DNA of 64,000 nt from Methylobacterium sp. Leaf117 (GTDB lineage Bacteria > Pseudomonadota > Alphaproteobacteria > Rhizobiales > Beijerinckiaceae), in contig NZ_LMNL01000012.1 of assembly GCF_001422985.1 (NCBI RefSeq), positions 65,096 through 129,095 of the forward strand. The letters are read 5' to 3'. The notes under the pieces are model-generated. The model did no database searches, was not told where the DNA came from, and worked only from the letters and a program-made list of their open reading frames with translations. Both the position numbers and the translations under genes were made by a program. Positions 12,189-20,309 of the stretch are shown here, one piece after another (the stretch's first letter is position 1; every line of letters begins with the position of its first letter).

Positions 12189-12755
12189 GTGAAGGTGATC
12201 GCCTCTACGCTCCGCAAGGGCAACGTCGTCGACAAGGATGGCAAGCTCTACGTCATCCTGACGGTCGAGAACATCCATCCCGGCAAGGGCACCCCGGTGA
12301 CCCAGCTCGACATGCGCCGCATCACCGACGGCGTGAAGGTCTCCGAGCGCTACCGCACCACCGAATCGGTCGAGCGCGCCTTCGTCGAGGACCGGGAGCA
12401 CACCTTCCTGTACGAGGACGGCGAGGGCTTCCACTTCATGAACCCCGAGAACTACGATCAGGTCGCGATCCCGAAGGACGTCGTCGGCTCCGCCGCGCCG
12501 TACCTGCAGGAAGGCATGGCCGTGATGGTCTCGACCCATAACGGCGTCGCGCTGACCCTGGACCTGCCGCAGCGCGTCGTTCTCGAAGTGACCGAGACCG
12601 AGCCGGCGATGAAGGGCCAGACCGCCTCGTCGTCCTACAAGCCCGCCATTCTCTCCAACGGCGTACGCACGGCCGTCCCACCCCACATCGCCGTCGGCAC
12701 CCGCGTGGTGATCATGACCGAGGACGGCTCCTACGTGGAGCGCGCCAAGGACTGA
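12189..12755 (+). CDS. efp: Translation elongation factor P
   Basis: Relieves ribosome stalling at polyproline. The 188-residue length fits EF-P exactly if translation starts at the GTG at 12189 (GCAGGA about 8 bases upstream; conserved N-terminus [13 protein letters not shown] follows). The modified lysine is K33 in the loop HPGKGTP, equivalent to Lys34 of E. coli EF-P. The three OB-like domains and the C-terminal segment [16 protein letters not shown] are intact. An ATG at 12114 would add an unconserved 25 residues and is rejected. The modification enzymes EpmA and EpmB are encoded divergently next door. Confidence 0.96.
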   Translation: MKVIASTLRKGNVVDKDGKLYVILTVENIHPGKGTPVTQLDMRRITDGVKVSERYRTTESVERAFVEDREHTFLYEDGEGFHFMNPENYDQVAIPKDVVGSAAPYLQEGMAVMVSTHNGVALTLDLPQRVVLEVTETEPAMKGQTASSSYKPAILSNGVRTAVPPHIAVGTRVVIMTEDGSYVERAKD

Positions 12756-12763
12756 GCGATTCC

Positions 12764-12802
12764 GGGAACGGCCCTCCGCCTCACGGGGCTGGGGCCGTTC
12801 CC
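12764..12802. terminator. Strong inverted repeat between convergent efp and the DUF1624 gene
   Basis: GGGAACGGCCC (12764-12774) pairs perfectly with GGGCCGTTCCC (12792-12802) around a 17-base loop. It starts just after the efp stop and overlaps the last codons of the opposing gene. There is no U-tract, so it may act as a transcript-stabilising or bidirectional hairpin instead of a textbook terminator. Confidence 0.45.
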
Positions 12803-13767
12803 TCAGCGGCCTCGTAGCAGGTCTGCGACAGGCTCTGGGCTCGCTGGCGCTCCGCCTGGGTGAAGCTTCGGGGCCGGTCGGCCCAGAGGTTCTCTCGCCG
12901 AAAGGCGTCCGAGACGCAGGCGGCGGCCCGGCTGCAGGCTGTGACCTCGCCGCCAGTGGCAAGGCAGTTTCGCACGTAAAGCGCCCGAAACTCGGCGACA
13001 CCAGCCTGCGGATGCGGTCCGGTCAGGGTGACGAGGCCCGTCAGCAGAGCCATCAGAATAGGCTGATGGATGAGGTAGATCGCCAGACTGTGGCGACCGG
13101 CCCAGCTCAGACCACGCCCGAACCAGCCAGTCCCGGACCAGTCGGCCAATTGCGATCGGCCGACGGCGTCCCGCCCGTATCGGGCCAGCGCCACCCCCAC
13201 CAGTACCATGCCGAACCAGGGAAACAGCGGCACGTAGTCGTTGGTCTGCGGCGTGCCGCGTCCCAATCCGATGAAGGACAGGATCGGCGCATCGAACGGA
13301 CCGCCGGAGGCCCAAAGCGGAGCGGCGATCACGACGGCTGCTCCAGCGGCGGCAACCCAGCCGGGCGCTCGCACAAAGGGCAGGGCCAGCACGCTCGAGG
13401 CCGCGATGCAGTGCAGGATGCCGAAGAAGATATAGCTTGATGGATCGGTGAGGTAGGTTGCGACTGTCACAAGGGCGGCCGCAGCCGCGATGCGGGCGAA
13501 TCGCAGGCCGAAGCGCTTGGGCGCGAAGCAGCCGCCATTCATCAGAACGAGCCCGATGCCGACGAGCACGAGGAAGGTTCCGGCGATTCCGTGAGCGATC
13601 ATGCGCCCCGGCGGCGTCAGGGCATAGTTCTCCGGCGTGAGCCGTAGAGCCCCGAGATCCCACGTGGCGTGGTAGAGCGCCATCGCCAGCAGTGCGAGGC
13701 CACGCGCGGCATCCAGAGCAGCGTACCGGAAGCGCGGCGCAACGGAGGTCAACAACCAGGATTTCAT
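12781..13767 (-). CDS. DUF1624 / heparan-alpha-glucosaminide N-acetyltransferase-like membrane protein
   Basis: A 328-residue polytopic protein. The N-terminus RFRYAALDAARGLALLAMALYH is the HGSNAT_cat (DUF1624) hallmark, with the conserved Asp-Arg pair before the first helix. At least seven hydrophobic segments follow, then FPWFGMVLVGVALARYG and SLAIYLIHQP, motifs shared with membrane acyltransferases. The family is proposed to move acyl groups across the inner membrane onto sugars; the acceptor here is unknown. The last 80 residues are hydrophilic with four cysteines, an extension found in alphaproteobacterial members. It is convergent with efp. Confidence 0.85.
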   Translation of the reverse strand: MKSWLLTSVAPRFRYAALDAARGLALLAMALYHATWDLGALRLTPENYALTPPGRMIAHGIAGTFLVLVGIGLVLMNGGCFAPKRFGLRFARIAAAAALVTVATYLTDPSSYIFFGILHCIAASSVLALPFVRAPGWVAAAGAAVVIAAPLWASGGPFDAPILSFIGLGRGTPQTNDYVPLFPWFGMVLVGVALARYGRDAVGRSQLADWSGTGWFGRGLSWAGRHSLAIYLIHQPILMALLTGLVTLTGPHPQAGVAEFRALYVRNCLATGGEVTACSRAAACVSDAFRRENLWADRPRSFTQAERQRAQSLSQTCYEAAEGTAPAP

Positions 13768-14069
13768 CGCAGAGGCCGTACCATCGAATGATGGCCTCCG
13801 CGACGACGCGACGATCTCCGGTCTCGACGGACGCTTTCGCGCAATAGCGCTAACGAAATTTCAGCTTTGCGCGCTCGATCGAAAAAATCCTGAGCCCCCG
13901 CCGGTCTTTGCGCCGGAAAATGGCAAGGTGCGCTGTTGCGCGCGCACAGCCCTGCCGAACAATGCGGCATCGGGAAGCCGGCGGACGCATGAAACGGGCT
14001 TCCGCCGAGTCATGACTTTGTTAATCTCTGGCGCGGGTCGCGTGACGTGATTCGGTGTGGGTTGCTGAC
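13768..14069. other. Intergenic region upstream of the double cold-shock gene
   Basis: About 300 bases between divergent genes. It should hold the promoters of the DUF1624 protein (leftward) and of the cold-shock protein (rightward, probably in the less GC-rich stretch 14010-14045). No GGAAC-type stress promoter and no convincing small ORF is visible. Confidence 0.4.
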
Positions 14070-14687
14070 ATGTCTGACGATTTCGGTTCAGGCCCGTTTG
14101 GGCAGCGTTCGTCGGGGGAGCAGGACGAGAACCGCTCCGTCGAAGGACAGAGCATCGATGCCCAGCGGCCCCTCGACCTCATGGAGGTCGCCGGTCGGAT
14201 CAAATGGTTCGATGTCTCGAAGGGCTTCGGATTCATCGTCCCCGACGACGGCTCGGCCGACGTGCTTCTCCACATCACCTGCCTGCGTCGCGACGGGCAC
14301 CAAAGCGCCAGCGAGGGCGCACGCGTCGTCGTGGAGGCCACCGAGCGGCCGCGCGGCTGGCAGGCTTTCCGGGTGATCTCGCTCGACCAGTCGACGGCGC
14401 TGCACCCCTCAGAGCTGCCGCTTCCGCGCACGCATGTCACGGTTACACCCACCAGCGGGCTCGAAACCGCGGTGGTGAAGTGGTTCAACCGTCTCCGCGG
14501 CTTCGGCTTTCTCAGCCGCGGCGATGGGACACCCGATATCTTCGTTCACATGGAGACGCTTCGCCGCTACGGGATCGCCGAACTCAAGCCGGGCGAGATG
14601 GTTCTCGTCCGCTATGGCGATGGTTCCAAGGGCAAGATGGCCGCCGAAGTCCGGCTCCTCGACGGCGCGCTGCCCGCCTCACACTGA
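14070..14687 (+). CDS. Cold-shock protein with two CSD domains
   Basis: A 205-residue protein with two nucleic-acid-binding cold-shock domains. The first has [20 protein letters not shown] (about residues 40-105); the second has [20 protein letters not shown] (about 135-200). Each carries RNP1-like (KGFGFI, RGFGFL) and RNP2-like (VLLHIT, IFVHME) motifs. Double-CSD proteins are typical of alphaproteobacteria and may bind RNA or single-stranded DNA. The start MSDDFG at 14070 is preferred to an upstream GTG at 14055. A secreted DUF192 gene follows 11 bases later and may be cotranscribed. Confidence 0.92.
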   Translation: MSDDFGSGPFGQRSSGEQDENRSVEGQSIDAQRPLDLMEVAGRIKWFDVSKGFGFIVPDDGSADVLLHITCLRRDGHQSASEGARVVVEATERPRGWQAFRVISLDQSTALHPSELPLPRTHVTVTPTSGLETAVVKWFNRLRGFGFLSRGDGTPDIFVHMETLRRYGIAELKPGEMVLVRYGDGSKGKMAAEVRLLDGALPASH

Positions 14688-14698
14688 CGGATGGTTCG

Positions 14699-15196
14699 GT
14701 GCTCTCCAGACACGTGATCGACTGGCGCGATGGATGTCGCGCGCTTCTCGCCCTTGTGCTCCTCGCCCTGATCCTCGATCCAGCGGTGGCGCAGGATGCG
14801 CGTTCGGGACCGACCGAACCGCTGAGCATCGTGGGCCGCGAGGGACGGCACGTCTTCGCCGTCGAGGTGATGCGCACCGACGCGGAGCGTTCGCGCGGCC
14901 TGATGTACCGTCGCTCGATGGCGCCCGACCACGGCATGCTGTTCGATTTTCAGGCTTCCGCCCCGGTGGCGATGTGGATGAAGAACACCTACCTGCCGCT
15001 CGATATGGTGTTCATCCGGGCCGACGGCACCATCGCAAAGATCGCGGCAGATACCGAGCCGCTCTCGACAAAGGTCATTCCGTCGAACGAACCGGTGCTG
15101 TCCGTGCTCGAACTCAATGCCGGGACCGCGGCGCGTCTCCGTCTGCATGCCGGAGACCGGGTGGAGCACTCACTCTTCGAGAAGCCGGCGCACTAG
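14699..15196 (+). CDS. DUF192 family secreted protein
   Basis: A 165-residue exported protein. The N-terminal hydrophobic segment (CRALLALVLLALILDPAVAQ) is a signal peptide. The DUF192 core follows with the characteristic ERSRGLMYRRSMAPDHGMLF and the conserved WMKNTYLPLDMVFI; both appear in full in the translation. The family is widespread, often in thermophiles and proteobacteria, with no established activity. The start is inferred as GTG at 14699 because ACGGATGG lies about 9 bases before it; a second in-frame GTG is at 14714. It lies 11 bases after the cold-shock gene. Confidence 0.85.
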   Translation: MLSRHVIDWRDGCRALLALVLLALILDPAVAQDARSGPTEPLSIVGREGRHVFAVEVMRTDAERSRGLMYRRSMAPDHGMLFDFQASAPVAMWMKNTYLPLDMVFIRADGTIAKIAADTEPLSTKVIPSNEPVLSVLELNAGTAARLRLHAGDRVEHSLFEKPAH

Positions 15197-15341
15197 CGTC
15201 GGTTCTTCCGGGTCCCACCCTCGAACACACCGAGAACAAAGGCTTGACGTCGCCGAGGTTTCCGATCAGTGTTCCCTTAATGTTCTGATCCATTTCGGGA
15301 CTGCCAACAGGCAGGCGCGGGACTGGCGGCGAGGGGACATC

Positions 15342-15827
15342 ATGTTCGATCTCACTTTAGACGACGCGTGCCGGCCGAGCCCGATCCTCTTCGAGAATGC
15401 GGACTGGCGTGTGGCTGCCGATGGTCTCGAGCATCGCGAGACCGGGTACTTCATCGCACGAGAGGCGATTGGGATTCGGCGCGACAATCTTTGGGAATGG
15501 CCCCTGCACTTGGCCGAGAAGAACTGGTGCACGGTCCGCCTCTTCCGCGAGGCGTTCCTGGCTGCGATCGATGCCTTCGGCGTCGCGCGCGATGCCGATC
15601 TGGCGCAATCCTTCGCGGTCGCCTTCGGTTTCGTGGCATCGGGCGCTTCGCAAAAGAGCGAGGAGGACTTCGTATCGCTCGGTGATCTCGTGCGACCGAA
15701 ATCAACGGTGACGGGCACCTCTCGAAAGCGCAATCCGGCCTCCGAGGGGCGGGTCATAGCGCGGCGGATGGGATCGCCGGCGTCTCAGCGGATCGGCGAA
15801 ACGAGCCGTCACCGTATCGCCCTCTGA
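15342..15827 (+). CDS. Hypothetical cytoplasmic protein
   Basis: A 161-residue protein with no signal peptide. The central part (WEWPLHLAEKNWCTVRLFRE) is Trp-rich and looks like a small folded domain that binds something through aromatic residues. The C-terminal 35 residues are basic and low in complexity. I do not recognise the family. The ATG at 15342 follows GAGGGGACATC, a good binding site, so I reject the longer upstream frame. Confidence 0.65.
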   Translation: MFDLTLDDACRPSPILFENADWRVAADGLEHRETGYFIAREAIGIRRDNLWEWPLHLAEKNWCTVRLFREAFLAAIDAFGVARDADLAQSFAVAFGFVASGASQKSEEDFVSLGDLVRPKSTVTGTSRKRNPASEGRVIARRMGSPASQRIGETSRHRIAL

Positions 15828-15892
15828 CGTCTGGTCGCTGCTGCTACATGCCCTAAGTGCTCCACGACGTCGAAATGCGCCGCGGGGATCTC

Positions 15893-16789
15893 ATGTCGCA
15901 GACACCGGATCATGTTGAGGACAGCTCAAACCTCGAAGGTCTCGACGGCCTGCTGACACCCCCCTTCTCGCGACGCGGCTTTGTCATGACCAGCTTGATG
16001 ACCGGTCTGACCCTGGCAACCAGTTCGGTCGATGCTCAGGTCATCCACACGGATGCCGACTCGATCGTGGCCGGCGAAGTCAAGATCCCAGCCGTCGACG
16101 GTCCCATGCCAGGCTACCGAGCCATGCCGAAGGGCGAGGGGCCATTTCCGATCGTGTTGGTCATCGAGGAGATCTTCGGCGTCCACGACTACATCAAAGA
16201 TATTTGTCGTCGCCTGGCTCAAGCCGGCTACTGTGCGGTCGCGCCTGAACTTTATGCGCGTCAGGGCGATCTTTCGACAATGACCGATGCGAAGGCGATC
16301 ATTCGCGACATCATTTCGAAGACGCCCGACGCGCAGTGGATGGCCGACCTCGACTCAGCAGCCGCCTGGGCCATTTCGACGTCGCGCGGAGACCAGGGGC
16401 GGATCGCCGCCATGGGGTGGTGTCGTGGTGGGCGAGGCGTTTGGCTCTACGCCGCACACCGAAAGGACCTGAAAGCGGGAATCGCCTGGTACGGGCCGGT
16501 CGGGGGCGAACGCTCAGAGATTCAGCCGAAAACCGCATTGGACGTCGCCGCCGATATACAGGCGCCACTGCTCTGCCTTTACGGCGGTGCCGATTCCGGC
16601 ATTCCGGTCGCGGCCGTGGAGGCTGCACGAGACAAGGCAAAAGCCGCAGGCAAATCGGTCGAGCTCGTCGTCTATCCCGAGGCACCCCACGGCTTTCACG
16701 CCGATTATCGGCCAAGCTATCGTGAAGCGGATGCCAAAGACGGATGGACACGCGCCTTAGCCTTTCTGAAATCTCATGGTGTTGGCTAA
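15893..16789 (+). CDS. Tat-exported dienelactone hydrolase family protein
   Basis: A 298-residue alpha/beta hydrolase. Near residue 28 it has a twin-arginine motif (SRRGFVM) followed by a hydrophobic stretch, so it is probably exported folded. The dienelactone-hydrolase core shows the substrate-binding EEIFGVHDYIKD, the nucleophile motif GWCRGG with Cys as nucleophile, the acid in GGADSGIP and the histidine in APHGFHADYRPSY. Such proteins hydrolyse dienelactones or other esters; a periplasmic place argues against the classical chlorocatechol pathway. The start at 15893 follows GGGGAT. No catabolic neighbours suggest a specific substrate. Confidence 0.88.
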   Translation: MSQTPDHVEDSSNLEGLDGLLTPPFSRRGFVMTSLMTGLTLATSSVDAQVIHTDADSIVAGEVKIPAVDGPMPGYRAMPKGEGPFPIVLVIEEIFGVHDYIKDICRRLAQAGYCAVAPELYARQGDLSTMTDAKAIIRDIISKTPDAQWMADLDSAAAWAISTSRGDQGRIAAMGWCRGGRGVWLYAAHRKDLKAGIAWYGPVGGERSEIQPKTALDVAADIQAPLLCLYGGADSGIPVAAVEAARDKAKAAGKSVELVVYPEAPHGFHADYRPSYREADAKDGWTRALAFLKSHGVG

Positions 16790-16943
16790 AATCCTTAGAA
16801 AAGCGTGACGCCGAAAGCACAGGACGAGTCCGCAAGCCTCGATCCGGATATTCGGTTGGTTCCGCCACATTGACAGCGATGCGCCCCCATGGCGCAAGAT
16901 TGCGCTTGGCCCGCCGTTCTGGCCCGAAGAGCGTACCGGACCC

Positions 16944-17384
16944 ATGAGCGCTGTGAATTCGTCTGATGCACGTCCCGTAATCCTCGTCGTCGAGGACGAA
17001 CCAGACGAGCGATTCCTCGCGGCTGAGCTGCTCGAGGAAACCGGTTTTCGAGTTATCGAGGCCGAGACAGCCGAGCGCGCCCTCGCGATCCTGAACGACC
17101 GGGGCGACGAAGTCAGTGTCGTCTTCTCTGACGTGCGCACACCCGGTCCGATCGGGGGCTTCGAGCTGGCCCGCATCATCGGCGTAACTTGGCCGCGTGT
17201 CCGGGTCCTTCTGACATCCGGTGATGCCGGCGATCAGCCGAGTGACCTGCGTGTCTCAGCGACTTTCATTCCGAAGCCGTGGCGAGCCGCCGACATTCTA
17301 GCCTGGGTGCAGGAAGCCGCCGGCCGAACCGATAGCAGCGTTTCCCGGCCTGACATCATCGGTTCGTCGGCCCCCGGCAACTGA
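16944..17384 (+). CDS. Receiver-only response regulator (CheY-like)
   Basis: A 146-residue single receiver domain. It has the acidic pair in VVEDEPDER, the phospho-acceptor Asp in VVFSDVRTPG, the Thr/Ser switch in LLTSGDAG and the Lys in IPKPW. There is no output domain, so it must act by protein contact. It lies 73 bases upstream of a small protein that resembles NepR, which makes a side-branch of the general stress response a reasonable guess. No histidine kinase is adjacent. Confidence 0.88.
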   Translation: MSAVNSSDARPVILVVEDEPDERFLAAELLEETGFRVIEAETAERALAILNDRGDEVSVVFSDVRTPGPIGGFELARIIGVTWPRVRVLLTSGDAGDQPSDLRVSATFIPKPWRAADILAWVQEAAGRTDSSVSRPDIIGSSAPGN

Positions 17385-17402
17385 AAATTATCGTAAATCA
17401 AG

Positions 17403-17427
17403 GGAAACATTGACGCAGAAGACCGTT
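17403..17427 (+). promoter_or_regulatory. Sigma-EcfG-like promoter with one mismatch
   Basis: GGAAA (17403-17407), a 16-base spacer and CGTT (17424-17427). Only the last base of the -35 element departs from GGAAC. It is about 30 bases upstream of the start at 17458, a spacing like the better matches in this window. Confidence 0.4.
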
Positions 17428-17457
17428 GTCCGGTCTCTGAAATCGAGAGGCCGAGCG

Positions 17458-17679
17458 ATGGCCCGAAAGCCAGCGATGACCTTTGCGCAGTCGGTGAACG
17501 CTCAACGTCCGGATGAATTCTGGTCCTCGTTGACAGGCCTATCGGATGATCGGCTACTTGCCACCATCGGACACAGTCTGCGGAACATCTATGAGCCGAT
17601 GACGGATTCTGATCAGCCGAGGGATCTTCTGCAACTCGCCGTCCTGATTGAGGAGCGGGTCAGAGACATCGGTCGCTGA
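17458..17679 (+). CDS. Small protein with NepR-like helix pattern
   Basis: A 73-residue protein. Residues around IGHSLRNIYEPMT line up with the NepR of this window (IGLHLRAMYDTIV): the IG..LR..Y(D/E) spacing is identical, and an RDLL..L helix follows where NepR has RDLI..L. NepR is the anti-sigma factor of sigma-EcfG. The resemblance is short and could be chance. The ATG at 17458 has GAGAGG 7 bases upstream; an in-frame TTG at 17410 is less likely and would overlap the putative stress promoter. A receiver-only regulator precedes it. Confidence 0.6.
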   Translation: MARKPAMTFAQSVNAQRPDEFWSSLTGLSDDRLLATIGHSLRNIYEPMTDSDQPRDLLQLAVLIEERVRDIGR

Positions 17680-17834
17680 AGCCTTGCATTCTACCGGCCG
17701 GGTGCGGCGGGAATACCGCACTTGTCCGCTGCGACTTGACGTATGGTTCGGATCACATTTCCTCCGTGCTTCGCCAGGACCGGCTTTTCGAGCTTGGGAC
17801 ATGAGACGTACGGGCCTGCGTCACCGGATCAATC

Positions 17835-19031
17835 ATGCGTCTGAACCTGAGTTTCGGTGTCGCCGCGATCAGCGCTGCCTGCCTCATCTCTCTGGTCACG
17901 CCGGTGATCGCTGCCACTCCGCCGAACCAACCGGCTGAGGGTCCCGGCGGGGTCGGCGATCGAGCTGCCGCGATTGTGAAGCGCGGTCTCGGCAAGGCGG
18001 GGTCTGGTAGCTTCGTGTTCTACAAGTCTGGTGACGCGCCGGCCCAGGGACGACCGGTCGTCATCCTCCTGCATGCTTGGGGCGCCCCGAACCCGCAGGC
18101 CTATGGGAGCTGGATCGACCACCTTGCGCGGACCGGGTCCCTGGTCATCTTCCCACGGTTCCAGGATCTCAATCGCACACGCCCATCCGAATCGACCGCC
18201 ATTGCCGAGCGCATCGTCAAGGCGACCCTTTCGGACTTGGCGGCCGACGCAGAGGCAAAGCCCGATGTGAAGCGTGTCGCCGTGATCGGCCATCTTGCCG
18301 GCGCACCCATTGCGGCAAATTTCGCTGCTGATGCCTCAGAGCAGGGCCTGCCCATACCGCGGCTAGTCTTTGCCGTGATGCCGGGCGGGATCGCCAGCGA
18401 TGCGCGGGCGCGGGGCGTGGTTCTGCACGATCTCAGTCGGATTGCGCCGGAGACGCTGGTGGTTACCGTGATCGGCGATCGTGATGCCCGGGCCGCCGAT
18501 CTTGCCGCTCGACGGCTGCTGCGGGATGCCAGCGCAGTTCCAGCTGAGCGTAAGCTGTTCGTGCGGGCGCTGTCGGATGACCATGGCTTTCCCGCCTTGG
18601 CTGCCACGCTGACCTCCCCAGCGGCGGTCGATACCGCGTATGACGGGGCGGCGATCAAGCTCCCGCCTGAGCCGCCACGCGATCCGAAGCAGCCGGCCCC
18701 GCCCTTCAAGTGGTCTCCGGACATGGCGTTGACCGGCGAACAGACCACACTGGTTTCACAGATCAACAACGCACGCGCCGATAGCTTGGACTATCTAGCC
18801 TACTGGAAGACCTTCGACCTTGCCGCCGCATCGGCGTTCTCCGGCACCGATGCGACAGCCCTGAAGGGCAATCCTCGTTTCAGCGACATGGAACGCTGGG
18901 CCGATGGCTGGCCGGTGAAGCGCTTGGTCGTCGAAACCCCACGAGCGCCGGCTGTCCAGCCGACGGCATCGCAACGAACGCCTGCGGCGGCCGCCGATCG
19001 ACCTAAATCACAGCCGGCACGACGTCCCTGA
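17835..19031 (+). CDS. Secreted alpha/beta-hydrolase-like protein lacking the nucleophile serine
   Basis: A 398-residue exported protein with signal peptide (ending VTPVIAA). The fold pattern is that of a chlorophyllase/PET-hydrolase-like alpha/beta hydrolase: VVILLHAWGAPN, the nucleophile elbow, VIGDRDA carrying the acid and DDHGFPAL carrying the histidine. The elbow reads GHLAG where GHSxG is expected, so Ser is replaced by Leu while Asp and His remain. It is therefore probably not an esterase. A proline-rich tail ends the protein. The start codon overlaps no neighbour; role unknown. Confidence 0.75.
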   Translation: MRLNLSFGVAAISAACLISLVTPVIAATPPNQPAEGPGGVGDRAAAIVKRGLGKAGSGSFVFYKSGDAPAQGRPVVILLHAWGAPNPQAYGSWIDHLARTGSLVIFPRFQDLNRTRPSESTAIAERIVKATLSDLAADAEAKPDVKRVAVIGHLAGAPIAANFAADASEQGLPIPRLVFAVMPGGIASDARARGVVLHDLSRIAPETLVVTVIGDRDARAADLAARRLLRDASAVPAERKLFVRALSDDHGFPALAATLTSPAAVDTAYDGAAIKLPPEPPRDPKQPAPPFKWSPDMALTGEQTTLVSQINNARADSLDYLAYWKTFDLAAASAFSGTDATALKGNPRFSDMERWADGWPVKRLVVETPRAPAVQPTASQRTPAAAADRPKSQPARRP

Positions 19032-19204
19032 ACATTCCATATCGGATTTCTTCGGTGGCACTCCACGCGCGCCGATAAAGCGTCGGTATTCAGTGGATGC
19101 CAAAATCCACCGACGCCGGCGTGGGTTGCTGAAGTGCCGCCAAGATCGCGAGACGTGGCGCAAGCTTTGCGTGACCTACGTCCGGATCGACCGGACAGGC
19201 CATC

Positions 19205-19444
19205 ATGCCCGATTTCATCGCTATCCTTGGCGCGTCGACACTGTTCTGCGCCACAGTCATCGTGCTGAACGGCCTCACGCGACTGGCGATTCAGTTCAAT
19301 TGTGCGACTGGAGATCTCGCCGAGAACGGATTAGCGCAATTTGGCGTGGCGATCGCCATCGCGGGTCTCGCCTTGCAGAGATCCTTTCGTCGAAAAGGTC
19401 TTGAGGGTCCGTTGTCCGGACCCGGCGAAAACCGTCGGACCTGA
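19205..19444 (+). CDS. Small membrane protein, unknown
   Basis: A 79-residue protein with one clear N-terminal membrane segment (FIAILGASTLFCATVIVL) and a second weaker hydrophobic stretch (FGVAIAIAGLAL), then a basic tail. GGACAGG lies about 7 bases before the ATG. I do not recognise the family. Position beside DUF1328 and the GSR genes fits a small envelope stress protein, but this is only context. Confidence 0.5.
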   Translation: MPDFIAILGASTLFCATVIVLNGLTRLAIQFNCATGDLAENGLAQFGVAIAIAGLALQRSFRRKGLEGPLSGPGENRRT

Positions 19445-19502
19445 AGAACGTTTTCGGCTTTTCACGGCATGTTGAAAACGTGGCGATCCTGTGACGGGAT
19501 CA

Positions 19503-19527
19503 GGAACCGTCCAGCTAAGTTGGCGTT
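19503..19527 (+). promoter_or_regulatory. Sigma-EcfG-type promoter upstream of DUF1328 gene
   Basis: GGAAC (19503-19507), a spacer of exactly 16 bases and CGTT (19524-19527): a perfect match to the general-stress consensus. It lies 57 bases before the start codon at 19585. Confidence 0.75.
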
Positions 19528-19584
19528 ATGCTGTCATGAGGTCGCAGCCCATGCTGCACCGTACTTGTTCAAGGGGTGAGTCAC

Positions 19585-19761
19585 ATGCTCGGATGGGCCG
19601 TTACGTTCCTGGTCGTCGCCCTCGTCGCGGCGCTTCTTGGCTTCGGTGGTATTGCCGGCACCGCAATGGAAGCCGCCAAGCTGGTCTTCTTCGTTGCGAT
19701 CGTTCTGTTCGCCATTTCGGCCGTCATCGGCCTGATGCGCGGCCGTTCGCCGACACTCTAA
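19585..19761 (+). CDS. DUF1328 (YtjA-type) small membrane protein
   Basis: A 58-residue, two-helix membrane protein: [19 protein letters not shown], a turn [12 protein letters not shown], then [18 protein letters not shown]. This is the DUF1328 family, often stress-induced in proteobacteria; its molecular role is unknown. The ATG at 19585 has AAGGGG 8 bases upstream and gives the family's usual MLGWA start; the GTG at 19576 overlaps that binding site and is rejected. A perfect sigma-EcfG promoter lies upstream and an intrinsic terminator downstream, so it is a monocistronic stress gene. Confidence 0.9.
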   Translation: MLGWAVTFLVVALVAALLGFGGIAGTAMEAAKLVFFVAIVLFAISAVIGLMRGRSPTL

Positions 19762-19800
19762 CGAGCCAAGCGGCGCGTTACGCTTCGCGACTCTGACGTG

Positions 19801-19830
19801 AAGGCCGCCCCAAGACGGGCGGCCTTTCTT
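19801..19830 (+). terminator. Intrinsic terminator after DUF1328 gene
   Basis: AAGGCCGCCC (19801-19810) pairs with GGGCGGCCTT (19817-19826) around a 6-base loop and is followed by TCTT. A compact 10-bp GC-rich stem 40 bases after the stop codon. Confidence 0.8.
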
Positions 19831-19910
19831 ATTTCGGCAACGGTCCAATCGAGAGATGTCCTCATCCCGACACTGAAACAGGTAATTGTGGGTCCACCAT
19901 CACCTGGAGC

Positions 19911-20129
19911 CTAGGGTTCGGAAGGGGGAGAAGACGTGTCGAGCTGCGCGATCAGATCGCGGAAACGGTCCGGCACGGGTTGCTGAACGATGGTATCGTA
20001 CATCGCGCGCAAATGTAGACCGATGCGTTTCTGGGTGTGATCGCTGAGGCCTTGTCCTGCCGACGAGGCGTCCGCCTTCGAGGTAGAACCTTCCGCCGAA
20101 GGCCCATGCCTCGATTCGTCATCATCCAT
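19911..20129 (-). CDS. nepR: NepR, anti-sigma factor of the general stress response
   Basis: Small protein (72 residues) that sequesters sigma-EcfG until phosphorylated PhyR captures it. The core GLHLRAMYDTIVQQPVPDRF followed by RDLIAQLD is the NepR signature, with an acidic, disordered N-terminal half. The ATG at 20129 is chosen because AAGGGGACC precedes it by 5 bases; an upstream in-frame ATG at 20162 has no such site. It is divergent from phyR, and both genes have their own perfect sigma-EcfG promoter, so NepR is part of the feedback loop it controls. Confidence 0.92.
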   Translation of the reverse strand: MDDDESRHGPSAEGSTSKADASSAGQGLSDHTQKRIGLHLRAMYDTIVQQPVPDRFRDLIAQLDTSSPPSEP

Positions 20130-20208
20130 ACTAAGGTCCCCTTGGATGTCGACAAGCGACATCGCCGCGATTGTTTTGCGGCTTCACATAGGCCATGGCT
20201 GCACCTGC

Positions 20209-20233
20209 AACGCTGGTGTGAACAATCGGTTCC
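20209..20233 (-). promoter_or_regulatory. Sigma-EcfG-type promoter of nepR
   Basis: Read on the minus strand: GGAAC (20233-20229), 16 bases, CGTT (20212-20209). Perfect consensus. The predicted leader is about 75 bases. Its -35 element lies only 8 bases from the -35 of the phyR promoter on the other strand. Confidence 0.78.
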
Positions 20234-20241
20234 CGACCAGC

Positions 20242-20266
20242 GGAACGGAGCCCTGCATTCCGCGTT
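20242..20266 (+). promoter_or_regulatory. Sigma-EcfG-type promoter of phyR
   Basis: GGAAC (20242-20246), 16 bases, CGTT (20263-20266). Perfect consensus, 43 bases before the phyR start codon. It forms a back-to-back pair with the nepR promoter. Confidence 0.8.
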
Positions 20267-20309
20267 GTGGCGGAGGCGCCCGAGAGAACGGCAAAGCCAA
20301 GGGGATATA

